Assembly: GCA_025758065.1 (NCBI GenBank)
Contig: CP107199.1
Location: 2,329,501 to 2,393,500 of the forward strand
From: Lachnospiraceae bacterium
Lineage (GTDB): Bacteria > Bacillota > Clostridia > Lachnospirales > Lachnospiraceae
Direction: 5' to 3'
DNA: 64,000 nucleotides
A program made the position numbers and the translations under genes. Numbering within the stretch: position 1 is the first letter of the stretch; every line of letters begins with the position of its first letter. The notes beneath the pieces were generated by a model. The model did no database searches. It was not told where the DNA came from and saw only the letters and a program-made list of their open reading frames with translations. Shown here in pieces: positions 1 through 8,875 of this stretch.

Positions 1-2
1 AT

Positions 3-521
3 TTAGAAAAGCTGGAAGAGGATGCGAAGCGGTTTCGAGTGGGAGAACCAGTTTGTGAGGAAGAAGATAATCCGGAATTTGATAGTATAAAAGGCTGGTT
101 AAACAATACAAGTGCAGAATTAACAGATGCGGCAGCACTTGCATCTGTGCGTTCAGGATCCCCAGCCATCGAAGTACTTGTTTTACAGAAAAAAGGAGAA
201 GATATCTGTTTTCTGCCATGGCAATATGAAGGAAAGCGTGTTCCTGCAGATAATATTCCATCAGAAGAAGAAGCAAAGGAGATATTGAAACAAAGGCTGC
301 GGCTGTCATCTATATTTTCAAAAGAATACAATTATAAAGAGGTATTACAGAAATTGAGAGATGATACAGACCAGTATTTTGCACAGTGGCAATATGCCCC
401 AAAACTTCGTGAAGAACTTGTACTTTTATTGGATGAAAATTTTTATACAGAATTAAATGGATATGATCTGCATTATGATAAAAGGACCGGATTATCCAGC
501 AGAGAGGAGGAGAAAAATTGA
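3..521 (+). CDS. cas3: CRISPR-associated helicase/nuclease Cas3, C-terminal part (cut by window edge)
   Basis: The frame is already open at the left edge, so only about the last 170 residues are present. No helicase or HD motif lies in this piece. The assignment rests on position: it directly precedes casA in an otherwise complete type I-E operon, where Cas3 normally sits, and its TGA overlaps the casA TTG start (TTGA at 518-521). In the family, Cas3 is recruited to Cascade-bound DNA, nicks it and degrades it processively. The visible part is acidic and helical, as the Cas3 C-terminal region often is. The name is an inference from synteny. Confidence 0.75.
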   Translation, partial: LEKLEEDAKRFRVGEPVCEEEDNPEFDSIKGWLNNTSAELTDAAALASVRSGSPAIEVLVLQKKGEDICFLPWQYEGKRVPADNIPSEEEAKEILKQRLRLSSIFSKEYNYKEVLQKLRDDTDQYFAQWQYAPKLREELVLLLDENFYTELNGYDLHYDKRTGLSSREEEKN

Positions 522-2077
522 AAATACCGGAATTTAACCTGTTAGATGAAAAATGGATCCAGGTATTAAAAAATGATTGTTCTGAAGAACTGGTATCTTT
601 ACCGGAAGTATTGATCCATGCACATGAATACAGGGATCTCAGTGGAGACACACCAGAGCAGGACATGGCTGTTTTGCGATTGCTTCTGGCAGTATTACAT
701 ACTGTGTTTTCAAGTGTTGACCAGGATGGACAGACAGACTGGATCGATTCACCAGTGAAAGCCAGAAAAAGATGGAGAGCTTTATGGGAGAAAGGATATT
801 TTAAAGAAGATGTGATCCGTACATATCTGGGAAAATATCATGAACGCTTCTGGTTGTTCCATGGTCAATATCCATTCTGGCAGATACCGGAAGCAGCTGT
901 AGGAACGGAATATACGGTTGCAAAATTAAATGGTGAACTTTCTGAAAGTGGAAACAAAGTACGTCTTTTTCCATTATGTAATGGCATCAGAAAGCAGGAA
1001 ATGGAATATGCAGCAGCAGCCAGGTGGCTTTTATATGTAAATGCCTATGATGATACTTCTGCAAAGCCAAAAGAAAAAGGCCTTCCGTCTCCAGGAGTTG
1101 GATGGCCGGGAAAGCTGGGATTGATCGCTGCAGTTGGAGATAACCTTTTTCAGACGCTTATGTTAAATCTTACCTTTTTAAAAGATGGAAGAAGTCTTTG
1201 GGAGGGGGAAGAAAGACCGGTATGGGAGAGGGAACCATCTAAAAAAGAGAGACAGGAAATTGCAGTTCCTGATAATCTGGCAGAGCTTCTTACTTTGCAG
1301 TCAAGGCGGCTTCTATTAAAACGAGATCATAATAAAGTGGTTGGATATTATTTGCTGGGAGGAGATTTCTTCGACAAAAACCTGGCATATGCAGAACAGA
1401 TGACTGTGTGGAGAGAAGTAAAAGAAAAAGATCGAAAATTTTTTATTCCACGCAGACATGATCCTTCCAGACAAATGTGGCGGGATTTCGGAAGTATATT
1501 TGTGGAATCGGGAGCAAATGTACGAAAGCCGGGAGTTGTCAGCTGGTATGATACCATAGCAACAGAAATGCAGTGGAAAATGAGACCGATCCGTTTCCGG
1601 ATTGCTTCTGTACAATATGGTGATAAAGATTTTTTTGTGAATGATACATTTAATGATTCACTGGCCTTTCAAGGAGAATTGCTTTTACAGATGAGCCGCC
1701 CGTGGCAGACCAGGATACTGGACGAGATCAATAAATGTGAAGAAGTAGCCGGGGCTATTGGGACACTGGAAGGAAATCTTGCCAGGGCAGAAGGCAGAGA
1801 TGCAGATATTGTCTATGCAAAGGAAGTATTTTACGACCGGATCGACCAACCGTTTAGACGATGGCTTATGGAAATCGTACCAGAAACAGATGACATATCA
1901 GAAGTTTGTGAAAAGCTGGACGAGATCATCCAAAAGAGTGGGAAAGAACTGGGAGAAGAAATGGTTTCAAATGCAGGAGAAACTGCTTTTGTGGGAAGAA
2001 CCAAAGAGGATGTGTATTATGCTTCACCAGAAGCGTATAACTGGTTTCTTGGAAAATTGTATAAAATTTATCACTGA
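518..2077 (+). CDS. casA: Cascade large subunit Cse1/CasA (type I-E)
   Basis: 519 residues, close to the usual Cse1 length of about 500. The N-terminus (MKIPEFNLLDEKWIQV) is the typical Cse1 opening. The family protein recognises the PAM, helps open target DNA and recruits Cas3. The start is a TTG seven bases after a strong AGAGGAGG ribosome site, and it overlaps the cas3 stop, which suggests translational coupling. CasB follows after 15 bases. The family, operon order and length all agree, so the call is secure. Confidence 0.93.
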   Translation: MKIPEFNLLDEKWIQVLKNDCSEELVSLPEVLIHAHEYRDLSGDTPEQDMAVLRLLLAVLHTVFSSVDQDGQTDWIDSPVKARKRWRALWEKGYFKEDVIRTYLGKYHERFWLFHGQYPFWQIPEAAVGTEYTVAKLNGELSESGNKVRLFPLCNGIRKQEMEYAAAARWLLYVNAYDDTSAKPKEKGLPSPGVGWPGKLGLIAAVGDNLFQTLMLNLTFLKDGRSLWEGEERPVWEREPSKKERQEIAVPDNLAELLTLQSRRLLLKRDHNKVVGYYLLGGDFFDKNLAYAEQMTVWREVKEKDRKFFIPRRHDPSRQMWRDFGSIFVESGANVRKPGVVSWYDTIATEMQWKMRPIRFRIASVQYGDKDFFVNDTFNDSLAFQGELLLQMSRPWQTRILDEINKCEEVAGAIGTLEGNLARAEGRDADIVYAKEVFYDRIDQPFRRWLMEIVPETDDISEVCEKLDEIIQKSGKELGEEMVSNAGETAFVGRTKEDVYYASPEAYNWFLGKLYKIYH

Positions 2078-2092
2078 CAGGAGGTGAATGGA

Positions 2093-2704
2093 ATGGAGAA
2101 TGGAAATCCAATTGAACAGGTCAAAGGATTTGCAGAAAAGAAACTTCATGCATTAAGAGAAAATCCAGATGAGAGCGGAACCAGGGCATATCTGGCAAAG
2201 ATGCGAAAGGGAGTTGGAAAAGTACCTGGCGCAGATCCAGAACTTTGGGGGATCTTATTTGAAGACTTGCCAGAAGAATTAACAGGCAGAGGAAATACAC
2301 CTGGACGGGCAGAACTGGCATTGTATGCGGCGCTTACACTGTATGCAATCCACCAGCAAAGTCGCTCTTTAAAAGAAGAAAATGCACATCAGCGAGGAAT
2401 CGGCTTTGGACGGGCAGCAGGAGAAATGGCAGCAAAAGAACCCGATTCGTTAAAAGCAGTACGCAGAAGATTTAATGCGGCAGCGGTATCATCTGATCTG
2501 ACAGAATTAGCATGGCATATGAAAGGAATGGTGCAGTTATTCAGGCAAAAGGAAATTTGTCTGGATTATGTGCAGTTAGCAGTTGACTTTTATTTATATC
2601 AGGATTTAGAAAAGATACCTGAGATCCGATTAAAATGGGGAAGAGATTTTTACAGATATTGTAATGCAAAAGCAGAAAAAGAGGAGGAGAAGGAAAATGA
2701 ATGA
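2093..2704 (+). CDS. casB: Cascade small subunit Cse2/CasB
   Basis: About 203 residues of mainly helical, basic sequence, matching the small subunit that stabilises the R-loop in type I-E Cascade. An in-frame GTG at 2084 overlaps the ribosome site itself. The ATG at 2093 has AGGAGG eight bases upstream and is the better start. The 3' end overlaps casC by eight bases. RRRFNAAAVSSDLTEL near residue 130 is typical of Cse2 proteins. Confidence 0.92.
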   Translation: MENGNPIEQVKGFAEKKLHALRENPDESGTRAYLAKMRKGVGKVPGADPELWGILFEDLPEELTGRGNTPGRAELALYAALTLYAIHQQSRSLKEENAHQRGIGFGRAAGEMAAKEPDSLKAVRRRFNAAAVSSDLTELAWHMKGMVQLFRQKEICLDYVQLAVDFYLYQDLEKIPEIRLKWGRDFYRYCNAKAEKEEEKENE

Positions 2705-3764
2705 AAAAAGATTATATGTGGATCTGCATGTGGTACAGACAGTTCCGCCAAGCTGTATAAACAGAGATGATACGGGAAGTCCTAAAACAGCAGTATATGG
2801 TGGTACTACAAGAGCCAGAGTTTCTTCCCAGGCATGGAAACGTGCTATGAGAAAATATTTTTCTCAGATGTTCCATGAACAAAATATAGGGAACAGAACT
2901 AAGAAAGTGATCGAAATGGTGGCAGAGGAGATACGTTTACAGGCTACAGATGAAGTAAATACGGAAAAGAAAGCTGCAGAGGCACTTAAAAATGCAGGGA
3001 TCAAGATCAATGATAAAACCGGAGAGAGCGATGCACTTTTGTTTATGAGTAAAGGACAGGCAAAGGCACTGGCACAGCTGATCATATCTGGAAATACAGA
3101 TAAAAAGGCTTATAAAGAAGCAATGCAGAAAGAGCCTTCCTATGACATGGCTTTATTTGGAAGAATGGTAGCTAGTGATCCTTCTTTAAATTACGATGCA
3201 GCAGCACAGGTTGCACACAGTATTTCTACCCATACGATCCACAATGAGTACGATTATTTTACAGCAGTAGACGACTGCGCACCAGAAGATAACGCAGGTG
3301 CAGGTCATCTTGGAACAGTGGAATTTAATTCATTTACCATGTACCGCTATGCAACCGTAAATGTAATGGAGCTATACCGGCATCTTGGAAAAGATACTGC
3401 AGAGGTTGTAGAGGGGTTTATAAAAGCGTTTATCTGTTCTATGCCGACAGGGAAACAGAATACATTTGCAAATCGTACATTGCCGGATGCAGTATATATT
3501 ACAGTAAGAAAGAATCAGCCTTTAAATCTTTGCGGAGCTTTTGAACGTCCGATTTTAAGCAACTGCGGCTATGCAGACAAGTCAGTGGAAGCAATGATCA
3601 CATATGCGAAAAAAGTATATGGTAATTATGCAGATGAACCGGAAAAAGCATTGGGAATCGGTGATCAGCTGGAGGAAGCCGCAGAAGTTATGTCTTTAAA
3701 ACAGCTTTTAGAAAGTGTAAAGACAGAGATCCAGGTGCAGTTAGAAGATGGAGGAAAAGAATGA
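2697..3764 (+). CDS. casC: Cascade backbone subunit Cas7e/CasC
   Basis: 355 residues from the ATG at 2697, preceded by GAGGAGAAGG. An upstream in-frame ATG at 2664 only adds a lysine/arginine-rich tail read from casB. The N-terminus (LHVVQTVPPSCINRDDTGSPK) carries the Cas7e hallmark that contacts the crRNA, followed by the TTRARVSSQAWKRA stretch seen across the family. Six copies normally form the crRNA-binding backbone of Cascade. It overlaps casD by four bases (ATGA). Confidence 0.95.
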   Translation: MNEKRLYVDLHVVQTVPPSCINRDDTGSPKTAVYGGTTRARVSSQAWKRAMRKYFSQMFHEQNIGNRTKKVIEMVAEEIRLQATDEVNTEKKAAEALKNAGIKINDKTGESDALLFMSKGQAKALAQLIISGNTDKKAYKEAMQKEPSYDMALFGRMVASDPSLNYDAAAQVAHSISTHTIHNEYDYFTAVDDCAPEDNAGAGHLGTVEFNSFTMYRYATVNVMELYRHLGKDTAEVVEGFIKAFICSMPTGKQNTFANRTLPDAVYITVRKNQPLNLCGAFERPILSNCGYADKSVEAMITYAKKVYGNYADEPEKALGIGDQLEEAAEVMSLKQLLESVKTEIQVQLEDGGKE

Positions 3765-4471
3765 GTACATTGTTACTTCGCTTCGCAGGACCTGTCCAGT
3801 CATGGGGGATCAACTCAAAATTTGAAGTCCGCCGGACGGAAAATGCACCTTCAAAAAGTGGAGTGACAGGACTGTTAGCAGCAGCTTTGGGGATTCGGAG
3901 AAATGAAGATATCAGCAGTTTAAACAAGCTGAGACTGGGAGTCAGGACAGACCAGGAAGGAAGACTTTTGAAAGATTTTCATACGGCTCACAGTGAAAAA
4001 AACTCATATATAACCACAAGGTATTACCTGTCAGATGCCATTTTTTTAGTTGGTTTAGAGTGCGGAGATGAGATTTTTCTGCGAAAACTGGAATATGCCC
4101 TGAAGCATCCGGCATTTCCACTTTTTCTGGGGAGACGGTCTTGTCCGCCGGAAGCTGGTATGGTTTTGGGAATACGGGATCTGTCGTTGGAAAAAGCACT
4201 GGAAGAAGAGCCGTGGCAGGGACCTGAGTGGAAAAAGAAAAAAATGCCTTCTAAACTTTCGATGTTTATAGAATGTGTGCCAGATGATCCTACAGGCAGT
4301 ATGGTAAAAGATAAGGCAGAATCTTTTGATCCGTATTATAGAAAGTATGGTTACAGAAGGCTGAAACGTGCGGAAATAAAAGTAGCGTCAGATGAAGTGG
4401 CTTCAGAAAAAATGACTTCAGGTAAAAATCCGGATATTATAAGAGAACATGATGCCATGGGAGAATTGTGA
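3761..4471 (+). CDS. casD: Cascade subunit Cas5e/CasD
   Basis: 236 residues. The opening LLLRFAGPVQSWG is a near-consensus Cas5e N-terminus, with the RRTENAPSKSGVTGLLAAALG segment after it. The family protein caps the 5' handle of the crRNA in Cascade. It is coupled to casC by an ATGA overlap. The C-terminal 40 residues (lysine-rich, with two similar 'VASDEVASEKMTSGK' units) are low in complexity and probably a disordered extension. Confidence 0.94.
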   Translation: MSTLLLRFAGPVQSWGINSKFEVRRTENAPSKSGVTGLLAAALGIRRNEDISSLNKLRLGVRTDQEGRLLKDFHTAHSEKNSYITTRYYLSDAIFLVGLECGDEIFLRKLEYALKHPAFPLFLGRRSCPPEAGMVLGIRDLSLEKALEEEPWQGPEWKKKKMPSKLSMFIECVPDDPTGSMVKDKAESFDPYYRKYGYRRLKRAEIKVASDEVASEKMTSGKNPDIIREHDAMGEL

Positions 4472-4483
4472 GGTGATGAAAAT

Positions 4484-5122
4484 ATGTATTTGACCAGAAT
4501 GGAATTAAATACAAGAAATATGGATACCATACGTCTTCTGGGCTCACAGGAGAAAATCCATGGAATGGTCGAAAGTGGATTTTCAGGAGAAAGAAAAAGA
4601 AATCTGTGGAGACTTGAGTCTCTGGGAGACAGGCTGTATTTGCTGATATTAAGCTCTGACAGACCGGATCTTAGCAGTGGAGTCCGTCGGTATGGTTTTC
4701 CAGATGATGAAAACGCCTATCAGACAAAAGATTATACGCCACTTCTGGGACGGGTAAAAAATGATACCTGGTGGCATTTTAAGTTGGTGGCAAATCCTAC
4801 GAAAAGCGTTGTAAGTACGCAGGGAGAACGAGGACATGTAAAGGCCCATTGTTCTCTTAAGTACCAGGAAGAATGGCTTCTTAACAGGGCACAAAAACAT
4901 GGTTTTGAACTGCTGCCGGAAAATTTTCAGATCATTCAGAGAAACTGGCATATTTTCAGAAAAGGAAAAGAACAGGGAAAGAACCGGGTCAGCATAAAAG
5001 GAGTGACTTACGAAGGAATCCTGAAGGTTTGCGATGAAGACAAATTTAAAGAGCTTTTGGTAACTGGTATTGGAAGAGGAAAGGCCTATGGAATGGGACT
5101 GCTTACGATCGTTCATGTATAA
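4484..5122 (+). CDS. casE: crRNA-processing endoribonuclease Cas6e/CasE
   Basis: 212 residues. MYLTRMELNTRN is a characteristic Cas6e start, and the C-terminal glycine-rich GIGRGKAYGMGLLTI is the conserved G-loop that binds the repeat hairpin. In the family it cuts each repeat at the base of the stem, leaving the 5' handle. The ATG follows GAGGTGAT. The stem of the array repeat below (CCCCGC/GCGGGG) is the expected substrate. Confidence 0.95.
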   Translation: MYLTRMELNTRNMDTIRLLGSQEKIHGMVESGFSGERKRNLWRLESLGDRLYLLILSSDRPDLSSGVRRYGFPDDENAYQTKDYTPLLGRVKNDTWWHFKLVANPTKSVVSTQGERGHVKAHCSLKYQEEWLLNRAQKHGFELLPENFQIIQRNWHIFRKGKEQGKNRVSIKGVTYEGILKVCDEDKFKELLVTGIGRGKAYGMGLLTIVHV

Positions 5123-5185
5123 AATTGACGATGGAGCTGTTCTTGGATTTTCTTTTGAAGCAAACAGCAAAATAAGGAGAAGCAT

Positions 5186-6145
5186 ATGAATGAAATGCCG
5201 GGAATGATACGGCCTGAGTTGCAGGCATTGCCTCAGATCAGGGACAGGATGACATTTCTGTATTTTGAACATTGTAAATTGAACCGCCAGGACAGTGCAA
5301 TCACCGTTAAGGATGAGCAGGGGATCATCCATATTCCTGCAGCATCTATTTCGGTACTGCTTTTAGGACCGGGAACGACGGTGTCCCATCGGGCTATGGA
5401 ACTGATCGGAGATGCGGGGGTCAATGTAGTCTGGGTAGGAGAACATGGTGTCAGGTATTATGCAGGTGGACGGCCTCTTACCCACAGGTCCGCTTTTTTG
5501 GTCCGACAGGCGCAGTGTGTAAGTAATCAGAGAAAACACCTTATGATCGTAAGAAAAATGTATCAATTGCGTTTTCCGGAAGAAGATTCTTCTAAAATGA
5601 CGCTTCAGCAGCTGCGTGGAAGAGAAGGAAGCAGAGTAAGATCTGTTTATCGGAAATATGCGAAAGAGTATGATGTGAAATGGAACGGAAGAGATTATGA
5701 TCCAGAGCATTTTGAAACAGGAGATCCGGTAAATCAGGCGTTATCAGCAGGATGTGCCTGTTTGTATGGTCTGGCTCATGCGGTGATATTTGCACTTGGT
5801 CTGTCACCGGGACTTGGTTTTATCCATGTTGGACATGACTGTTCTTTTGTATATGATATTGCAGATCTGTATAAATCAGAGGTGGTTATCCCTGTTGCCT
5901 TTCAGGTGGCGTCAGAAGAGCCAGAAGACCTTCCGGGGATCGTCCGCAGGAAAGTCAGAGATGTGATGACGGAAAAGCATATATTGGAACGTATGGTAAA
6001 AGATATCCGCTGGTTGTTTCAAGATGAGGATGAAGAGAAGGAAGATAGAGGAAAAGAAGATACAGGAGAAGCAGTTTATTTATGGGATGATAAGGAAGGA
6101 ACTGTCGGGAATGGACGTTCATATGGGCAGGAGGAATGGGAATGA
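5186..6145 (+). CDS. cas1: CRISPR integrase Cas1 (type I-E)
   Basis: 319 residues. Conserved Cas1 features include the GPGTTVSHRAMELIGDAGV segment, the catalytic acid in the ALSAGCACLYGL region, and LSPGLGFIHVGHDCSFVYDIADLYK with the active-site His and Asp. With Cas2 it integrates new spacers at the leader end of the array. AAGGAGAAGCAT precedes the ATG, and the stop overlaps cas2 (ATGA at 6142-6145). About 35 acidic residues at the C-terminus (DEDEEKEDRGKEDTGE) extend beyond the usual I-E Cas1 end. Confidence 0.95.
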   Translation: MNEMPGMIRPELQALPQIRDRMTFLYFEHCKLNRQDSAITVKDEQGIIHIPAASISVLLLGPGTTVSHRAMELIGDAGVNVVWVGEHGVRYYAGGRPLTHRSAFLVRQAQCVSNQRKHLMIVRKMYQLRFPEEDSSKMTLQQLRGREGSRVRSVYRKYAKEYDVKWNGRDYDPEHFETGDPVNQALSAGCACLYGLAHAVIFALGLSPGLGFIHVGHDCSFVYDIADLYKSEVVIPVAFQVASEEPEDLPGIVRRKVRDVMTEKHILERMVKDIRWLFQDEDEEKEDRGKEDTGEAVYLWDDKEGTVGNGRSYGQEEWE

Positions 6146-7041
6146 TCGTGATCATGCTATCTGACTGTCCACCAAAAGTCCGCGGCGATCTGTCTAAATG
6201 GCTGTGCGAGATCAATACTGGTGTATTTGTGGGAAATGTAAGCAGCAGAGTAAGAGAGGAAGTCTGGCAGCGTATTTGTGAAAACATAAAATCCGGGCAG
6301 GCGACCATGGTCTTTAGCGCACCGGGCGAGCAGAAAATGGATTTTCGTGTGCATAATACAACCTGGGAACCGGTTGATCTTGACGGAATAAAGCTGATGA
6401 GAAGACCGCTTCCGGCTGCCAGAAAATCTGATGGAGCAGAAAAGAAAGAACAAAGGCATCAGGGAGCTAAAAGCCGGGCAGAACAGCTGTATATGGCAGA
6501 ACGGATGGCTAAAGCCCGTGCTAAGAAGCAGTTTCAGGAAGGTTATGTAGTACTTGATATAGAAACGACAGGTACATCACTGGAAAAAGATGAGATAATA
6601 GAAATTGGTGCATTAAAGGTAGAGTCAGGAGCTGTGACGGAAGAATTTTCCATGCTCATTAGGATAAATGGCGAAATCCCAGTAGAGATTCAAAAGCTGA
6701 CTGGTATTACAGAACAGGAATTGCAAAGTATGGGAAGACCGTTGGAAGAGGTTCTGGAAAAATTATTTGAATTTGCCGGGAACAGGATCATAGTAGGACA
6801 TAATGTTGCGTTTGACTATAATTTTATTCGCGCTGCCTGTAGGAAAATGAAACTGGAAATGAGGTTGGGAACCGCTTCCAGAGATACACTGGCATTGTCG
6901 CGAAGAAAGATAAAAGGGGTGGGAAGTTATCAGTTAGAGGTGTTGATGAAACATTTAGGGTATGAAGTTTCAAATGCGCATAGGGCGTTGGCAGACTGTT
7001 ATCTTACATGGCAGCTGTATCAGAAGTTAAATGAAATGTGA
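6142..7041 (+). CDS. cas2: Cas2 fused to a DnaQ-like DEDDh 3'-5' exonuclease
   Basis: 299 residues with two domains. Residues 1 to about 95 are type I-E Cas2 (MIVIMLSDCPPKVRGDLSKW, with IASSRVREEVW-like VSSRVREEVWQRI). Residues about 132-295 are a complete DEDDh exonuclease with D139 and E141 (LDIETTG), D225 (HNVAFDYNF), H280 and D285 (NAHRALAD). Such fusions are known in some I-E systems, where the exonuclease trims prespacers before integration. The start is the ATG at 6142, seven bases after AGGAGG. The ATG at 6136 is too close to that site. All five catalytic residues are present, so the exonuclease is probably active. Confidence 0.93.
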   Translation: MIVIMLSDCPPKVRGDLSKWLCEINTGVFVGNVSSRVREEVWQRICENIKSGQATMVFSAPGEQKMDFRVHNTTWEPVDLDGIKLMRRPLPAARKSDGAEKKEQRHQGAKSRAEQLYMAERMAKARAKKQFQEGYVVLDIETTGTSLEKDEIIEIGALKVESGAVTEEFSMLIRINGEIPVEIQKLTGITEQELQSMGRPLEEVLEKLFEFAGNRIIVGHNVAFDYNFIRAACRKMKLEMRLGTASRDTLALSRRKIKGVGSYQLEVLMKHLGYEVSNAHRALADCYLTWQLYQKLNEM

Positions 7042-7086
7042 GGATGGGGACTTGGAAAAGTGAGGAAATATAAGGGTTCTTTTAGT

Positions 7087-7663
7087 GTATTCCCCGCGTG
7101 AGCGGGGGTGAACCTTAGATAATGGCAAGTTTAAGTTTCCAGAGCCGGTATTCCCCGCGTGAGCGGGGGTGAACCTAGAACCTAAGCAGGCTGAAACGAT
7201 GCCTAAGAGTATTCCCCGCGTGAGCGGGGGTGAACCTTATAGTGTACGGGTAAGATGCCCTTACTATGAGTATTCCCCGCGTGAGCGGGGGTGAACCTAT
7301 CATTCGGATGGCCAGCCGTGCCGGTATTACGTATTCCCCGCGTGAGCGGGGGTGAACCTTATTTGAGCAGTCATCATACATGCAAGAATTCGTATTCCCC
7401 GCGTGAGCGGGGGTGAACCCAGCTGGGCACAGAATGAATGGAAGAATGCAAAGTATTCCCCGCGTGAGCGGGGGTGAACCTAACTCGGTAACAGATACCT
7501 GCCATGTAACTGTGTATTCCCCGCGTGAGCGGGGGTGAACCTTCCATGGCCACGGACGGTTTCTCTGCAATGAAGTATTCCCCGCGTGAGCGGGGATGAA
7601 CCCATGAACGGAGGTGGAGGAAATATGGAACAGGGGTATTCCTTGTATAAGCGGGGGTAAAAT
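7087..7663 (+). CRISPR. Type I-E CRISPR array, 10 repeats and 9 spacers
   Basis: A 28-base repeat (GTATTCCCCGCGTGAGC then GGGGGTGAACC) starts at 7087, 7148, 7209, 7270, 7331, 7392, 7453, 7514, 7575 and 7636, an exact 61-base period with 33-base spacers. Repeats 1-8 are identical, repeat 9 has one change (GGGGATG) and repeat 10 is heavily decayed (TTGTATAAGC). Decay at the distal end puts the leader on the cas2 side. Only 45 bases separate cas2 from the first repeat, so any leader is short or overlaps cas2. Spacer 9 (7603-7635) contains an AGGTGGAGG-ATG gene start, suggesting a protein-coding phage target. No spacer matches elsewhere in this window by eye. Confidence 0.97.
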
Positions 7664-7680
7664 TAAATCAACCCCAACTC

Positions 7681-7709
7681 TTGACAAAACATATGTTTGC
7701 TGTTAATGT
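7681..7709 (+). promoter_or_regulatory. Probable promoter of the small coiled-coil gene
   Basis: TTGACA at 7681-7686, a 17-base spacer and an extended -10 (TG at 7701, TAATGT at 7704-7709). It begins 17 bases after the last CRISPR repeat and gives the downstream small gene its own transcription start. Confidence 0.5.
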
Positions 7710-7732
7710 ATAAATACAAGGAGGGGGATGCT

Positions 7733-7978
7733 ATGGATAATATGGAAATGGTAGAAGCTATGCAGGATATGTTTATAACATATTTAAAACCAATACAGGA
7801 AAAAATTGAGATATTGGGGCTTCAGAATAAGGTTATCCAGAATAAACTGGACAATATGGATTTGCGATTAGCAAGTCTGGAATATCAGGTAAAGAATGGT
7901 TTTAATAGAATGGACCAGGAGATTGAAACACTGGTTGATGTTATGGAAGCAAAAGATATATTACCGAAAGTTAATTGA
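7733..7978 (+). CDS. Small coiled-coil protein of unknown function between CRISPR repeats
   Basis: 81 residues (MDNMEMVEAMQDM... to KDILPKVN), acidic, with no signal peptide or membrane segment. The heptad-like stretch from about residue 20 to 65 (IEILGLQNKVIQNKLDNMDL) predicts a coiled coil. The ATG at 7733 follows AAGGAGGGGG closely; an in-frame TTG at 7697 would lie inside the promoter. It lies between the end of the main array (7663) and two decayed repeats (8017-8094). I do not recognise the family. Its position allows ideas such as a CRISPR-linked regulator or an inserted phage gene, but nothing in the sequence decides this. Confidence 0.6.
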   Translation: MDNMEMVEAMQDMFITYLKPIQEKIEILGLQNKVIQNKLDNMDLRLASLEYQVKNGFNRMDQEIETLVDVMEAKDILPKVN

Positions 7979-8016
7979 TTTTCTTTTCTATTTGATTAGA
8001 TATGTGTTAAAATAAA

Positions 8017-8094
8017 GTATTCCCTGCACTAGCAGGGGTGATCCGTAATTAGTTATGATCAAGATAGTGTTCCCTGCATAAGCGGGGGTAAATT
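8017..8094 (+). repeat. Two decayed CRISPR repeats (array remnant)
   Basis: GTATTCCCTGCACTAGC... at 8017-8044 and GTGTTCCCTGCATAAGC... at 8067-8094 are recognisable versions of the array repeat with compensating stem changes. They are separated by only 22 bases instead of 33. They lie about 350 bases past the main array, so the array probably once extended this far or was split by the small gene at 7733. Confidence 0.7.
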
Positions 8095-8274
8095 AAAAAA
8101 AGTATTTCCAGGGGCTATTTCCAGGCACTGTCCTTGGCGCTGATATTTACCAGCGTTAAAATTTAGTTAAGATTTTAAGGACAAACGGTAAGGGGTTCTG
8201 CCGGACTCCTCAAATTGACAAAAAACATGACAGATGATTAAATTCAGACAGCAAAGGAAGCGGGGATACACATC

Positions 8275-8745
8275 ATGGCAAAGAGGATAAAAATACGGAA
8301 AGTAAGTGCGTGGACATTATAGGTAACGCTTGTACTGGCGGTATTATTTGCAGTGGTTTCATTTCGAAGCGAAAAAGAGTTTAAAATCCTGCGGATGACC
8401 ACAGAGCAGTATATTGCCTGTGAAAGGGCGGCGAAGCAGCTGCAGGATGGTGAGGTTCCTATGAAAAACTTCCCCATATCTATGAAACCGGCATTTCGAA
8501 GCATTGATTATGTCTGTCGTATTGGCGGAGATGAGTTTTCTGTGATTATGGTGGATGTGACCAGTTGTTTGAAGTACACCATTGAAGATAAGATTAAATA
8601 TGTAAGCGAAGAACTTGCAAAGGTAGAAAGTGAGGTTCCTGCAGTTACATTAAGCATAGGTGTAGCATTTTCTGATCAGGAAAATCCGGGAGAGAGCATC
8701 TTCAAGGATGCAGATAAGGCACTGTATCATGTAAAGGAAAATTGA
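8275..8745 (+). pseudogene. Broken diguanylate cyclase (GGDEF) gene
   Basis: The reading frame opens with MAKRIKIRKVSAWTL, meets TAG at 8320, then continues as a hydrophobic segment (VTLVLAVLFAVVSF) and SEKEFKILRMTTEQY, which looks like the start of a membrane sensor protein. After about 35 residues it jumps into the second half of a GGDEF domain (RIGGDEFSVIMVDV ... LSIGVAFSD ... ADKALYHVKEN). The sensor region and the first half of the catalytic domain are missing. One nonsense codon plus a large in-frame deletion make it a pseudogene. The 180 bases before it (8095-8274) hold no recognisable gene. Confidence 0.8.
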
Positions 8746-8840
8746 CGAAATGGCTGCGCATTTTATAATGGGGCCAGTTCCATGGGAAGTATAGAAGGTA
8801 TAGAAAAAGATCTGAAAGAAAAGGATACAGAAAAATAATA

Positions 8841-8869
8841 TTTACAAACAATTCATTCTGTCTTATAAT
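8841..8869 (+). promoter_or_regulatory. Strong sigma-A-type promoter
   Basis: TTTACA at 8841-8846, exactly 17 bases, then TATAAT at 8864-8869. It drives a short stretch ending at the terminator at 8924-8972 rather than any open reading frame. Confidence 0.65.
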
Positions 8870-8875
8870 ATGCTC

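Noticed and set aside
7115..7635. Self-targeting spacers against genes in this window
   Set aside because: Reading the nine spacers against the window by eye gave no match.
7175..7687. Long minus-strand open frame across the CRISPR array
   Set aside because: It is a translation of the regular 61-base repeat units and has no ribosome site.
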